Shown: positions 29,010 through 39,607, numbered from the stretch's first letter. The stretch: 64,000 nt of DNA from Porphyridium purpureum (GCA_008690995.1 VRMN01000002.1:2170001-2234000); one strand, 5' to 3'. The notes: generated by a model not told the origin, from the letters alone. Numbers and translations: made by a program.

Positions 29010-30896
29010 ATGGCGTTGTTCGTGGCGAGTTGTGCGTTGGATGCGAGGCATTCTGCAAGCAGCAGATCGTGCGGCGCGCGCAACTATGTGGACGACCGTT
29101 TGTGTGCGCGGCAGGCTGTGAGAAAGTGCGCGCGGCCACGAGGGATGGTGAGGTCGCGCGGGTTCCGCGTGACGTGCATGGGTCTCAGCGCAGCTGAGCC
29201 AGAAGATAGGCCAGGAGGGGGCGTGCAGCCTGAGTCAAAGGTACGCAGACAGGTCGTGGTCGTTGGAGCGGGGTGGGCAGGATGGGGCGCAGCCAAGGCG
29301 CTCGTCGAGACGCGCCCGGACTGCTTTGTGACTTTGGTTGACGGGCTCAGTGACCCCGCCGGCCAGTACGATATGCAAACGCCCGACGGCCTTCCGTTTG
29401 AGGCAGGCACGCGCGGGTTCTGGAAGGATTACCCAAACATCAATGCGCTGGTTGATGAGCTGGGCCTGGATCAGGAACAGGTGTTCACAGAGTGCACGCC
29501 GTCGTGCTTTTACGGGCCCGAGGGGCTCGAGGCTACTGCGCCAGTGTTTGGAAATTCGCAATTTCCCAAATTACCGTCGCCGCTGGGACAAGTTGCCGCC
29601 ACGCTCACGAATTTTGAGCGGCTACCCGTGGCAGATCGCGTGAGCATGCTGGGACTCCTGTACGCTATGCTCGACTTTACGCGCGATGAGCAAACTTTCG
29701 AAAAGTACGATCGCATGACTGCGCACGAGCTGTTTTTGCGCTTTGGTGTGTCCAAGCGGCTCGTGTCCGACTTTCTCGCGCCAACTCTGCTTGTAGGCCT
29801 GTTCAAGCCACCTGAGGAGCTTTCCGCCGCCGTTTGTATGGAGCTCTTGTACTTTTACGCGCTCGCGCACCAAGAGAGTTTTGATGTGCGCTGGATACGC
29901 TCCACGCGAACGATTGCTCAAAACCTGTTTGCGCCTCTGTATGATAAGCTGCGCGCCACCGGTCGCTTCGAGCTCATGCCGGCCACATTCGTGACTGGCA
30001 TCGACGTGGATGTGGACGAGCGTGGGCGTCGACGTGTCACAGAAATTCGGTACGCACCAAACCGCAGCGCTTCCAGCGTCGATAATGGAAACGTTATTCG
30101 TGGCGCCAACAGCATAGCGGCTGACGGTGTTGTGCTTGCCGTGGGGGCGAAGGGGCTCAACGCCATCATGCGCGGCAGCCCAAATCTAGCTCAAAGCGCC
30201 AAGTCGCTAAACCGCGCGGCAAGCCTTGGTGCGATTGATTGCTGCGCCGTTCGGCTGTGGCTCGATCGGACGGTGGCTACAAGGGCGCCGGCAAACGTGC
30301 TTTCGCGTATGGACGCTCTGAACGGCGCTGGAGGAACTTTTTTTATGCTAGACCAGTTTCAAAACGTCACTGAGCTGTGGGCACCGCACAATGTGCAGGG
30401 CTCAGTGCTGGCATGCGATTTTTACAATGCCGGCGGAATCTTGCCGCTGAGCGATTCTGAAATTGTGCGCATTTTGATGGAGGAGCTGCTGCCACCCGCA
30501 GTGCCTGAATTTGCGCAGGCTCGCGTCGTTTTTTCTCACGTGCAGCGATTCCCAGGCGCCGTGAGCCATTTCTCACCGGGCTCGTACCCATCAAGGCCAA
30601 CCATCCGGGTGCCTGGCATTGCAAACCTCGTATGTGCTGGAGATTGGGTGCGGATGCAGGAGCTGGAGCACGGCGCAAAGGGGCTGTGCCAGGAACGTGC
30701 TTATGTGAGCGGTCTACACGCGGCTAATGTACTGGGTTCCGAGGCGCTGGAAAAGGCATCGAGTGGACCATTAGCTGCGCACACCGTTCTACCTGTCCGC
30801 GCTGACGAGCCGCAAGTCCAGCTTGGGCGTCTCGCAAACAGTGCGCTGATGCGATTGCTGCGCCCGATCGGCCTTGACAGCCCATGGGTCCGGTAG
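29010..30896 (+). CDS. FAD-dependent oxidoreductase, carotenoid-desaturase-like, probably plastid
   Basis: 628 residues from the first in-frame ATG; an upstream in-frame TTG at 28932 is an unlikely start. Residues 1-60 are rich in Ala, Ser and Arg, poor in acids, and begin MALFVAS, matching the Phe-containing plastid transit peptides known from red algae. A dinucleotide-binding motif VVVVGAGWAGWGAAKAL follows (Gly 86, 88, 91), then AGTRGFWKDYPNINALVDELGL. Near the C-terminus, LVCAGDWVRMQELEHGAKG resembles the second FAD-binding motif of amine oxidase/phytoene desaturase flavoproteins. It resembles the plant FAD/NAD(P)-binding family around Arabidopsis At3g09580 more than true phytoene or zeta-carotene desaturase, so the substrate is unknown. 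The copia array ends 134 bp upstream of the ATG. Confidence 0.88.
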   Translation: MALFVASCALDARHSASSRSCGARNYVDDRLCARQAVRKCARPRGMVRSRGFRVTCMGLSAAEPEDRPGGGVQPESKVRRQVVVVGAGWAGWGAAKALVETRPDCFVTLVDGLSDPAGQYDMQTPDGLPFEAGTRGFWKDYPNINALVDELGLDQEQVFTECTPSCFYGPEGLEATAPVFGNSQFPKLPSPLGQVAATLTNFERLPVADRVSMLGLLYAMLDFTRDEQTFEKYDRMTAHELFLRFGVSKRLVSDFLAPTLLVGLFKPPEELSAAVCMELLYFYALAHQESFDVRWIRSTRTIAQNLFAPLYDKLRATGRFELMPATFVTGIDVDVDERGRRRVTEIRYAPNRSASSVDNGNVIRGANSIAADGVVLAVGAKGLNAIMRGSPNLAQSAKSLNRAASLGAIDCCAVRLWLDRTVATRAPANVLSRMDALNGAGGTFFMLDQFQNVTELWAPHNVQGSVLACDFYNAGGILPLSDSEIVRILMEELLPPAVPEFAQARVVFSHVQRFPGAVSHFSPGSYPSRPTIRVPGIANLVCAGDWVRMQELEHGAKGLCQERAYVSGLHAANVLGSEALEKASSGPLAAHTVLPVRADEPQVQLGRLANSALMRLLRPIGLDSPWVR

Positions 30897-31158
30897 ACCT
30901 GAGGATAGACTCGCGGGCACCTCTGACAAAAGAAAAACAAGGGCCGCGGGTTAAAAAAAAAAAGAAAAAAAGAAAAAAAAGGAAAGGGGAAACCATAGCA
31001 AGGGAGCTGGATAGTGTAGAAAAGCTCAATATTCACACATGAACTCGTTTTATCCACAGCATATTTACGGCGTCCTCAAGGCAATACTTCAATCTTACAT
31101 TCACTCCCCCCTCATCACAGACTGATCGTGACATTGCCAAGTCTTTCATCTGCCTACG
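30897..31158. other. Convergent 3' intergenic region with A-rich tract
   Basis: Lies between the stops of the FAD oxidoreductase and the ABC transporter. A mostly-A tract (30951-30989) with scattered G is the only notable element. No gene is seen. Confidence 0.6.
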
Positions 31159-33747
31159 TCACACCGGAGCGCTCTGGATAATTTGCTCCTCTGAGTGGTC
31201 TGGGGATAAGGACTGCGTTTCCGCCTCGCCCACCGAGAAGGTGAGGCCCGGCACGTCCGACGGCTGGATGCGGCGGTATTCGTACCCGCCCTGGCCGTCA
31301 AACTTGAGCAGCATCTCGTGGAAGCGCCAAAGGCTGGGCCGGTGCGACACGGTAATGAGAGAAATTCCCAGATCTTTGGCGCGGGTATACAAAAACCCTT
31401 CGACGTCTAGACTGACGGCGGATGTGCACTCGTCGAGCACGGCGAATGCCGGGCGGTGGAAGAAGAGACGCGCCATCGCGAGACGCTGCTTCTCGCCTCC
31501 GGACAGAACCTCGGACCAGTCCAGCTCCACGTCAAGACCTCCCTTGCGGCGGGCGACCTCCAGCAAATGCACCTCTTCGAGAAGACGCCACATTGTAGCG
31601 TCTGTGGCGAGGTGCTTTGTCTGTGCCTGCTCCCATTGCAATGGATAGATGATTTGGTCGCGCAGCGTGCCGAGTGCGAGGTATGGGCGTTGCGGCACGT
31701 AGAACAGGCGATCACTGCGGGGGCGAATCAATGTACCATAGTAGAGCGGCCAGATTCCCGCGAGCACGCGGAACGTGCTGCTCTTGCCACAGCCGTTTGG
31801 TCCAGTGATGAGCACATTGGTGCCGCGGTGGATTTCCATGTTCAGACTGCGGCACAGCAGGATACGATCGGGAGACACAATGTGCACGTCCACAAACTTG
31901 ACCAGATGATCACCGCCAATAACCAGGCTGCCGGGCACCATGGCACGCTCCACCTTGCGCTGCATAATGAGCTCGTTGGTGCTTGCACTATTAGCGCTGC
32001 TCAGCCCTTCGCTCCATGACAGATCACGGTTGACGTTCTTGGTCTTGCTCTTGATCGCAAGTTTGAGCCTGAGCTCGTGACGCTTTGCGCGCGCCTTTGC
32101 CGCCTCTGCGCTTGCGGCGCGCGACGGCGTACGGTCATCGTCTGAACTGCTGCGGTAAGTGTCGTCAATGCTCTCTGCGCGACGGCCCATCTGCTGGTGC
32201 TCGTCCTCCTTGTCGCTTGGGTGTTCGGCATCCGACGGCTGCAACGACGACGACGACGACGAACCATCAATAGGCTCAATGAGCCGCCGGCTTGCGCGCC
32301 TGGCACCAAGGCCGGCCGGCGTGCGTGGCGACGTGCTACTGTTGTTCGCGAGCCGCTCGGCTTCGACGACTTCGTCCAGCACCATCTGCAGGTCCGCGAC
32401 CCGGCTGCAGTACCCTGTCAGTTTTGTGACTTCCTTGGCTGCAAGCACCAGGCGTCCGATGGCACCAGCGAGCGAGATGAGCAGCCGCGAATTGCGCGTG
32501 TACACACCTGCGATATCAGAGGCGCTCTCCTCCTTCTTCACCTTGGGAGCAGCGTGTGCGATGCCTGCCCCCGGACCCCAGCTCCATGATGCTGGCCACA
32601 GCGACGAGAGCGAAATGGAGTCCGCGAAGAAGACTGGGATGGATACAATGCAGTACCCGACGACAGTGGCGACATACTTGATGAGAATCGAGTCCGCGAT
32701 ACCGATGAACAGGCGATGAGCAAAGATTTTGTGCAAGTGTCTCACGACGCGGGAGAATGCTTCGTTGATGAACATCTTCTCGCGGCCGCCACCTCGGTAG
32801 AACGCGATTTCCTCGCTGTGCACAATGAGGCGCGAATGGTGCAGGCGGTACTCACCTTCGAGGCGCTGCTCATCTGCAGCAAGGCGACCGAATGGCGGCT
32901 GGATGCTACGGAGCACGCCGGACATTGCCATAAAGTATCCAATCATCAGAATCGGGCCGCCCATGCCCAGCGTCTTGCTCAACCGGTACGAGAAGAGCAG
33001 GATGTCCAAAATGGGTTTGGACAAGTTGGAGTACAGGTCGGCCATGGAGCTGGTGAAGCGGTCAATATCTGTGGTCAGCAGCTGGTCGACGTTTCTCATG
33101 CGCTTGTCAAGGTTGGAGATGCGATAAAACGTGTTCGAGCTCAGGTACATTTCGTGGAAGTGCAGACTGAGTCGCTTTCGCATCATCGTCTTGAGTCGCG
33201 AGATGGAGTACTTGAGCAAGTTGTTCACCAGGGCAATGGGAAACATCATGCACAGCAGGTCGCGCACGGCGTGTCTCAAGAACCCCTGTCTGTTTTTGCC
33301 CACAATGGCCTTGACCACCTCTCCGCCATTGTCGCTGGTCCAAACGTCCAAGTAGCTTCGGCAGACAAGCAGCGCCGCGACGGCGACTGCCATGCGGAAC
33401 TCCTTGCTGAGGACGCCTGGAATACAAATCTTGACGAAGCGGAAGAGGGTGCGTGCGAATTCTGCGTCGACGGCGAGATTCTTGCTCCCGCCCGCCTGCT
33501 CCTCCGCCTTCTTCTGCGCGGCGGCGGCGCCGCCGCTGCGTGGCGCGCCAAGCGCGAGCATGTCCGGCGCCTCATTCGCGACGGCGCCCACTGGCACGCT
33601 GCTCGCGCGCGCCGGGAGCATCTGCTTTGCTGCAATGCCCGCGGCCAGCACGCCTGCGGCGAGCGCGACGTACGTGCCCCCGCGCTGCTTGCCAAAGTGG
33701 CCATACTTCTGCCACTTGAGCAGCGCATCTCCCATCACCAGCGGCAT
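31159..33747 (-). CDS. ABCD: Peroxisomal-type ABC half-transporter, subfamily D
   Basis: 862 residues. The N-terminus holds a hydrophobic stretch (YVALAAGVLAAGIAAKQML). A six-helix ABC_membrane_2-type domain spans about 110-440, including the loop motif EEIAFYRGGGREKMFINEAF (about 310-330) typical of ALDP/PMP70 proteins. A low-complexity Ser/acidic insert of about 120 residues (about 455-575) precedes the nucleotide-binding domain, which has Walker A GPNGCGKSS near 647, VPQRPYLALGTLRDQI, signature LSGGEKQR near 750, Walker B FAVLDECTSA near 770 and VSHRPSL near 800. ABCD half-transporters dimerise and import acyl-CoAs into peroxisomes. The membrane-to-ATPase insert is longer than usual. The ATG has a (CT/TG) microsatellite 40-80 bp upstream. 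Confidence 0.95.
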   Translation of the reverse strand: MPLVMGDALLKWQKYGHFGKQRGGTYVALAAGVLAAGIAAKQMLPARASSVPVGAVANEAPDMLALGAPRSGGAAAAQKKAEEQAGGSKNLAVDAEFARTLFRFVKICIPGVLSKEFRMAVAVAALLVCRSYLDVWTSDNGGEVVKAIVGKNRQGFLRHAVRDLLCMMFPIALVNNLLKYSISRLKTMMRKRLSLHFHEMYLSSNTFYRISNLDKRMRNVDQLLTTDIDRFTSSMADLYSNLSKPILDILLFSYRLSKTLGMGGPILMIGYFMAMSGVLRSIQPPFGRLAADEQRLEGEYRLHHSRLIVHSEEIAFYRGGGREKMFINEAFSRVVRHLHKIFAHRLFIGIADSILIKYVATVVGYCIVSIPVFFADSISLSSLWPASWSWGPGAGIAHAAPKVKKEESASDIAGVYTRNSRLLISLAGAIGRLVLAAKEVTKLTGYCSRVADLQMVLDEVVEAERLANNSSTSPRTPAGLGARRASRRLIEPIDGSSSSSSLQPSDAEHPSDKEDEHQQMGRRAESIDDTYRSSSDDDRTPSRAASAEAAKARAKRHELRLKLAIKSKTKNVNRDLSWSEGLSSANSASTNELIMQRKVERAMVPGSLVIGGDHLVKFVDVHIVSPDRILLCRSLNMEIHRGTNVLITGPNGCGKSSTFRVLAGIWPLYYGTLIRPRSDRLFYVPQRPYLALGTLRDQIIYPLQWEQAQTKHLATDATMWRLLEEVHLLEVARRKGGLDVELDWSEVLSGGEKQRLAMARLFFHRPAFAVLDECTSAVSLDVEGFLYTRAKDLGISLITVSHRPSLWRFHEMLLKFDGQGGYEYRRIQPSDVPGLTFSVGEAETQSLSPDHSEEQIIQSAPV

Positions 33748-33782
33748 CCTACCTGCCCGCCGTCACCACGCGCGTCAATGCG

Positions 33783-33829
33783 TGTGCGTGTGTGTGTGTG
33801 TGTGTGGCTCTCTCTCTCTCTCTCTTTCC
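33783..33829. repeat. (TG)n(CT)n microsatellite in the ABCD 5' leader
   Basis: About ten TG units followed by about ten CT units. In the sense of the leftward ABCD gene this is a GA/CA-rich leader starting about 40 bp upstream of the ATG. Confidence 0.95.
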
Positions 33830-35023
33830 CTTGCCAACCAGTCGCCACCACTCCGTATGCAACGCCACACCGTCACCATCATCTTCTTCTCGTCGTCACA
33901 CGCACGCGACTCACACGCCATCGTCCGTGTCCACTCCAAACCCAGCCAGATATATCACGCACACTTTCATAGGCAAACGCGCGCGTTTTGATAGCGCGCC
34001 GCGCGTGTGCGCACACCGAAACCGCCTTCCAGCCACCGCCCGCTGCTCGCCTCCGTCAGTGAACACGCAATACTGCGCGGCCACGCGTGTACCGCAGCAC
34101 TGTACCGTGAACACACTGGCGAGGCGCGCGCTGACGGTCGGGAGAACCAATCACGGCGCGCGAGAGCGAAAGCAAGAGCGCGTGTGGTGCGCACGATGTG
34201 CGGCATGCAGCATCGACGCGTTGCTGGCCTGCGCTTGCTGGTGGACTCTTGCTCTCGCGCTGTCTCTCTCTCGCTCTGTCTTTCTCACTGTGTCTCGCGT
34301 GCAGGGAGGGGGAAGAGGGAGCTCGCGGCATCGGGATGCAGGGATGTCTGTGTCTGCTGCGTAGGACAACCAAGTGGTGCAGTCACGCGCGAGCGACTCG
34401 TCGTAATTCTACCGCTTTGCTGCACTTCTACGCCTCCTTCTGAATTTGTCGATCGGTGAGTCCCTCCTTCGCTCTTTCCTTCTCTCCTTCTCTCCTTCTC
34501 GCTTCTGCACGCTCCAGCTCACGCGATCGGGATTTCTCGCAGAATTTCCGAATTCGAATCTGCTCGCGCGCGTGAACGGACAAAGCGCGTTCCAGCACGC
34601 ACCGGAACCTGACAAGTGGAGCGCGGAACGTGCGTAGGGCTGCATCTCGCTTCGTTTGGTTCCACAAGGCGTTGACAGAGAGTACCCGGACAGTGTTGTT
34701 GGCATCCTCCGCTGGTCGCGGGCAGCGCACAGTTTTCGCCGAGAAAAAAGTTGTGCAGCGCGCTCCAGGCGTGTCGCCATGCAGAATGGCGGCTATAAGA
34801 CCGCGCGTCGCGCGCGGCGATAACCAAGCTCAGAAGATGCTTACTTGAAGCAGAAAATGTAATCAAGGAGTCTAGAGCTTGTGCTATCAGGTCACAGGCA
34901 AGAACTAGGGGTTGTGAGCAGGTCACAGCAAAAGCATACGGAGGCCGCACGGACCAGACAAGACCAGGACAAGGGTCGAGGGCAGACCGAAACTACTGCG
35001 ACAAAGAATTCCCGAGCATCGCG
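33830..35023. promoter_or_regulatory. Divergent promoter region of ABCD and flotillin
   Basis: About 1.2 kb separates two divergent starts. It holds CT/CA-rich stretches (34255-34300), a CACTGTAC motif at 34098-34105 and purine-rich sequence just before the flotillin ATG. Short open frames are present but show no recognisable protein. Confidence 0.5.
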
Positions 35024-36445
35024 ATGGGCAACATTGTGCTGCGCGCACCGGACACTGCTTTGATCATTTCGGGTGGTGGGCCTAGTGCCAAGCGTGAGTC
35101 GCGCATCCAAATCGGTGGTCGCGTGTTTGTGCCATGGATTTTTTCGCGCTTTGACGAGCTTTCGTTGGAGCTGCGCACAATCAAGGTGGACTCGCGCAAC
35201 GCAAGCACAGTGAATGGCGTGATTGTGACCGTGCAGGGCGTTTGTCAAGTCAAAATCAGTGGATATGTGGAGAACGAGCATGGCCAGCTCATGCAGGACG
35301 CCAACTCGATTCGCCTCGCGGCGCAGCACTTTATCGGCGCCAGCGACGCAGACATTGAGTATGCGGTAGGGTCTACGCTGGAGGGACACCAGCGTGCGAT
35401 TCTGGGTAATCTCTCGGTTGAGGAGATCTATCGTGACCGTCAGGCCTTTGCGGAGCAGGTGCGCAAGCAGGCACAGCCAGACTTTCGTAACATGGGGTTA
35501 GATCTCGTGAGCTACACGCTGGCGAGCATTTCTGACGAGGAGCATTACATTCAGAGCCTTGGTGTCACACAGACCGAGCTGGTCAAGCGCCGCGCGACAG
35601 AGGGCAAGGCGTTGCATGAGTCTGAGGCGCTTTCGCGTGCAGAGGACGAAAGGCTCAAGGCAAAACTCCAGGTCAATATCGCGCACACTCAGGCTGCCGA
35701 GTCGGATGCCGGGCTGTTCATGACGAGGAACAAGCTAAATGAGGAAGTGAAGCGCGGAGAGGCGCGCGTGAGGCTTGCGGAGAAGACCGAGGAGGCTCGT
35801 CAGCGTCAGCAAGTGATCATTGCCGAGGCCGAGCAACGCCGCCTGGATGCCGAGGCACAGGTCAACGTAGAGCAGCTCAAGGCCATGGCATTCAGGCAGA
35901 AGATGGAAATCGAAGCTAAAGCCGAGGCCGACAAGATTACGACGATTGGTGAGGCCGAGGCTCAAGCGCTGCGCGCCAAGATGCTTGTGGACATGGAGAG
36001 GCTCGTGAAGGAGGCTGAGGTGTACAGCATGTACGGCGACGCAGCGATGCGTATCAAGCAGATCGAGGTGATGCCTTTGGTCGCCGAGAAATTGGCAGAG
36101 CCGCTGAATAACACGGGGAAGATTGTGTTCATGGCATCCGGTGGTGGCGGAAGCGGTGGATCGACGAATGGTGGGCCGAGCATGTTTATGCAAGAGATGG
36201 CCAGCTCGATGAGTGTGCTGAACGAGACGTGCGACTCGTTTGCTGGTATTGAAGTGGGCGATTTACTCAAGCGCGCGAGCGACGATCCAAGAAACGCAGT
36301 CGCATTGGCCGCACTCGCCAATTCTTTGTCTGCCATGTCCGCAGCGCGGCGTGCTGGCTCGAGTGATGGAGCTGCTCCGTCAGCGGATCTCGCTAGTGCA
36401 CTAGTATTGGCAAACACGTCAAATGCAGCGCCCGCGGCCGGATAG
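35024..36445 (+). CDS. FLOT: Flotillin-like SPFH-domain membrane scaffold protein
   Basis: 473 residues starting MGNIVLRAP, with Gly-2 in a position that could be myristoylated as in flotillin-2. The SPFH/band-7 domain occupies about 5-200 (GGRVFVPWIFSRFDELSLEL; VDSRNASTVNGVIVTVQG). A long Ala/Glu-rich coiled coil follows, with the flotillin-type repeats EAEQRRLDAEAQ and TIGEAEAQALRAK (about 225-340). The tail is Gly/Ser/Ala-rich. Flotillins oligomerise on the cytosolic face of the plasma membrane and endosomes at ordered lipid domains. Length and domain order fit the family. Red algal flotillins are little studied. Confidence 0.93.
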   Translation: MGNIVLRAPDTALIISGGGPSAKRESRIQIGGRVFVPWIFSRFDELSLELRTIKVDSRNASTVNGVIVTVQGVCQVKISGYVENEHGQLMQDANSIRLAAQHFIGASDADIEYAVGSTLEGHQRAILGNLSVEEIYRDRQAFAEQVRKQAQPDFRNMGLDLVSYTLASISDEEHYIQSLGVTQTELVKRRATEGKALHESEALSRAEDERLKAKLQVNIAHTQAAESDAGLFMTRNKLNEEVKRGEARVRLAEKTEEARQRQQVIIAEAEQRRLDAEAQVNVEQLKAMAFRQKMEIEAKAEADKITTIGEAEAQALRAKMLVDMERLVKEAEVYSMYGDAAMRIKQIEVMPLVAEKLAEPLNNTGKIVFMASGGGGSGGSTNGGPSMFMQEMASSMSVLNETCDSFAGIEVGDLLKRASDDPRNAVALAALANSLSAMSAARRAGSSDGAAPSADLASALVLANTSNAAPAAG

Positions 36446-37627
36446 AACGCATTCTAATTTTTTTTTATTTTTTACTGTTTGAATGAGTGCATTAATCTTC
36501 GTGATACTTGCATGCTTCGGGGCTCACAACGTTCCGCGTTTGGACTCGTCTTGCTCGAGATTGAGCGCATAATTCGTGTCCGCAAATAAGATTAAAAGAT
36601 CACGAAGTTCCCTGCTCATTGATTCAACCGGTGCAGATAGTTCCTAAAGGCAGGAGAAGACTGGCTAGGAGGGCAGGAAGTGTCTCTTGTCCGCCGCGAG
36701 CAACTGCGACACGCACGCGGCCTTCTGCTAATGGCAGCGTGGACTACTGTAGCACATGTGATGCTGTTCACCGAGCGTGACCGCCTGCAGCACTGGATGA
36801 AGTGCCAGGCGACATTTTGAGTTTGTGTACATGCAAGCAGCACGATACTCCTTTGCCATGGCGGCCTCCTGCGTCTGCTTTGGCAAACCAGCGGGCTTCA
36901 TCAATACTCTATGCAGATCATGTTTAGGTCCGTTTTTGCGTGTAGAGGCGGGTGCTTGCATACATTTGCGCGCATGGTCACGCTTTGCATGGTTTCTCGT
37001 GCCCGTGCAGACATCGCACTGCGCCGGCACATCGGCAAAGCGCAAAGTGGGGCGACGACCGGTGCGAACGAGGTTTGGCGAGCGCAGGACTACCGGTGTG
37101 AAGGTGTCGCGCGTCGAAACGCGTCGCTCACATTGAGGCGCGGAGATTGCAGCGTGTGCCGGGTTCTCGTGTGCCGCGCCACACCTGCATCGCTCCTCTT
37201 GGCGCCCACGTCGCGGGACCTTGCCTCGAAGTGGTTTACACCTCGGTACTCAGATGAGTGCGCTGTACCCTACCCGGTGCACATGCTCCCTGAGGTACAG
37301 ACAGTGACCTCAGGCAACGCGTTTCTACGGCCAGGGGACGTGGCGGTGCGGATTTGCAACTCGCATCCGTGCGTGAAAATGTGGGCGAGATCTTCACGTG
37401 CCTGCGCATGACGCGGCTGCTTTTCGTGCTGCATTGGAGCCCGCGTAATTAGATGCCCGGTGAGGCTGCCCATGTCCATGGTCGCTGGGTCGCGGTGGAG
37501 AGGTATATGATCAGGCGTGGTGGAGAAGTAGGGCTGCGACTCGCACGCAGGTTGGCACGACAGAAGAAGGAACACAGCAAACGTGCGCCGTGGGTTGGAA
37601 GTGGGAAAGGAAAAGGATATAGTTTGG
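36446..37627. other. Gene-poor stretch after flotillin
   Basis: Begins with T-rich sequence directly after the flotillin stop, probably its 3' end. Several unrelated open frames of 75-166 codons overlap on both strands (one from an ATG at 36911). None shows a recognisable domain, so I call no gene. Confidence 0.4.
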
Positions 37628-38050
37628 ATGGAGGTCAGTGAGAGTTCTGTACCAGATTCTGAGGGAAGCATGGAGATCTGCACCACAGGCGCCGTGCTGC
37701 CTCCGAGCAGGGGTCGCCCGCGCGTGCGCGCAGAGTGGAGCCTGTCGTCGAGCAAGCGCGAGCAGTTGATTAGACAAAGTATTATGCGGAAGCGGTCCAG
37801 AAGTGAGGCGCGTCACGAGCACACGCTGCTGAAAGAGCGCGCCGCGAGGAATCTTTATGGAGCGCACTGCAGAGACGATTCTATTATAGCGCGCGCAGGC
37901 TGTCTCCCCCGATGTGTCGGTGACGAGAACCAGAACGGAGCCCGCAATCAGCGTGTGCTCGAGACCACCGAGCTGGTGCGTCTGCTGGAATCCTGTTCCA
38001 GTCTTCGTCCGACAGAGCGGCCTTCCTCGCCAAGTGCAAAGAACGAATAG
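37628..38050 (+). CDS. Hypothetical basic protein, uncertain
   Basis: 140 codons from an ATG. The middle part (SKREQLIRQSIMRKRSRSEA) reads like a charged helix, but there is no family match that I recognise, and a comparable frame exists on the opposite strand. It could be an exon of a spliced gene continuing toward 38.1-38.5 kb or a chance frame. Confidence 0.2.
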   Translation: MEVSESSVPDSEGSMEICTTGAVLPPSRGRPRVRAEWSLSSSKREQLIRQSIMRKRSRSEARHEHTLLKERAARNLYGAHCRDDSIIARAGCLPRCVGDENQNGARNQRVLETTELVRLLESCSSLRPTERPSSPSAKNE

Positions 38051-39122
38051 AAGGGTCGTTTATGTAAATTAGCCTGTCACCGTCCCGACGATGGCCCCTA
38101 TCTGTGTGTCTTGTATCGCAGACTCGAATTTGGCTGCCGCCAAGGTCGGCTGTGTCGCGTCCGGTTCCTCAAGGCGTCTGGAGTTCCGACGACCGATAGC
38201 CTTGCCACAGACCGAAAAGCTAGATGCGCCGTCCGCACCCGCCCGAGACAGACCTGAATTTCCGCGCGGCCGCACTACCACGGTCACGTCGTCATCGGTC
38301 GAAGGCTCCCCTATGCAGTCTGCACGCAGCGTCAATTCTACCTCTCGTGCAACAAGCCGCATTGTCCACAAACGCACTTCGCTCGAGAAATTCGTCACTT
38401 TCTACGGGCAGCGTTTGCAACAGCGCCGTGGCGTTGCTCGAATCGCAGCAGGCACGGGTGGTCGTGGGTGAGTGGGTGCGACCGTCGCGCCAAACTTGAT
38501 ATCAGAGATTCTACTCGGCAGCAATGAGAATGGAAAAGAAATTCGGCTTCCGTCGTGGGGCATTGGGCGCGCGGGCCGGTCGCGGAGGAATCGACGGCAA
38601 TGGAAAGAGTTGCCAGCAGCGGCACTCTGGTGCGCAAATGTGGACGCCGAGCTGAGACATCTGGTGACATATTTCCCAGACTTGGAGGCGGTCACGGAGA
38701 TAAGCACCCAGGTCGCACGCGCGAGCGCGCAGACTGCAGCAAGGCATTGACCATACGCAATAATGTTTAGTCGAAAATGACAGTGTTCCTTAGCGCGCTG
38801 GCAGCGAGGCGTGTCACGGGCGCGGTTGTTGCATAGAGTGCACCACCGCGCAACGACTCGGAGCTGAGAGCGCACGTGGTCCAAATGTCCCACAACACAG
38901 GTAGCTTGCGTAGAGACGGAGGCTGTCACATTTCCTTAGCATAGGTCCCGTTCTGTTTGAAAATTGACGAGTTCGCGAGATTGCTACAATGTGGGACTCC
39001 TCTCAGTCACACCCAATCGAGCTCTTGCTTCTTTCCGCGACGAACCAATCAAGGACCCTCCGCTGGTAAACAGCACCCTCCGCAGGAAGGCTGCGACCTC
39101 GCGTGCTTGCCGCGCGCATGGC
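38051..39122. other. Gene-poor stretch left of the tubulin cofactor A gene
   Basis: About 1.07 kb with overlapping short frames on both strands and no recognisable protein. Its right edge should include the 3' untranslated region of the leftward cofactor A gene. Confidence 0.4.
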
Positions 39123-39607
39123 TTACTTGGCTGTCTCCAGGATCCTTTCTGTGTCAGCGATTTGCTTCTGCACCTCGCTGCTGCTTGACGTTCGTGCCAG
39201 TGCCAGCGTATCCTCAAGTTTTGAAACCGCCTCCGAGAGCCGCGCCTCTGTGCACGGGATCATATTGCGTGTCTCCTCGATCACATTACTCTATAAATTA
39301 AAACGACGGCGAGAGAATATCCGAAAATCTCGAGAATGAAGCACAACAAAAGCCAACGACGTTAATATCCATGCTCAAGCACATATTCAGTTCCGCCCTT
39401 GACGCAAAACCCCACACGAGCGAGAAAAGAAAGCCCAAGGAAACTTACCCACTGTCGCAAGCGCGCCTCGTCCTCGCCCTCGGCACTTAGCTGCTTGACT
39501 TTTTCCTCGTGTGCGTGAAGCTCACTTTTGTACGAGTCGAGCTCTTTGCACAGCCGACGCACGACGTCGGTCTGGATTTTCAAGTCGCGCGCGGTGATTG
39601 CCGCCAT
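39123..39607 (-). CDS. TBCA: Tubulin-specific chaperone A, two exons
   Basis: Exon 1 is 39607-39449 (53 codons, MAAITARDLKIQTDVVRRL) and exon 2 is 39290-39123, giving 108 residues, the family's usual size. The 158-nt intron (39448-39291) starts GTAAGT and ends TTTATAG, and the junction falls between codons. Exon 2 encodes NVIEETRNMIPCTEARLSEA, matching the conserved MIP...RL region of cofactor A across eukaryotes, and closes with DTERILETAK. The protein is a three-helix bundle that captures beta-tubulin released from the cytosolic chaperonin during dimer assembly. It is the only confident spliced gene in the window; a single-exon reading would truncate it. Confidence 0.9.

Noticed and set aside
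32716-33972. 418-codon plus-strand open frame
   Set aside because: It lies antisense to the ABCD transporter, has biased composition and no domain, and is a shadow of GC-rich codons on the other strand.
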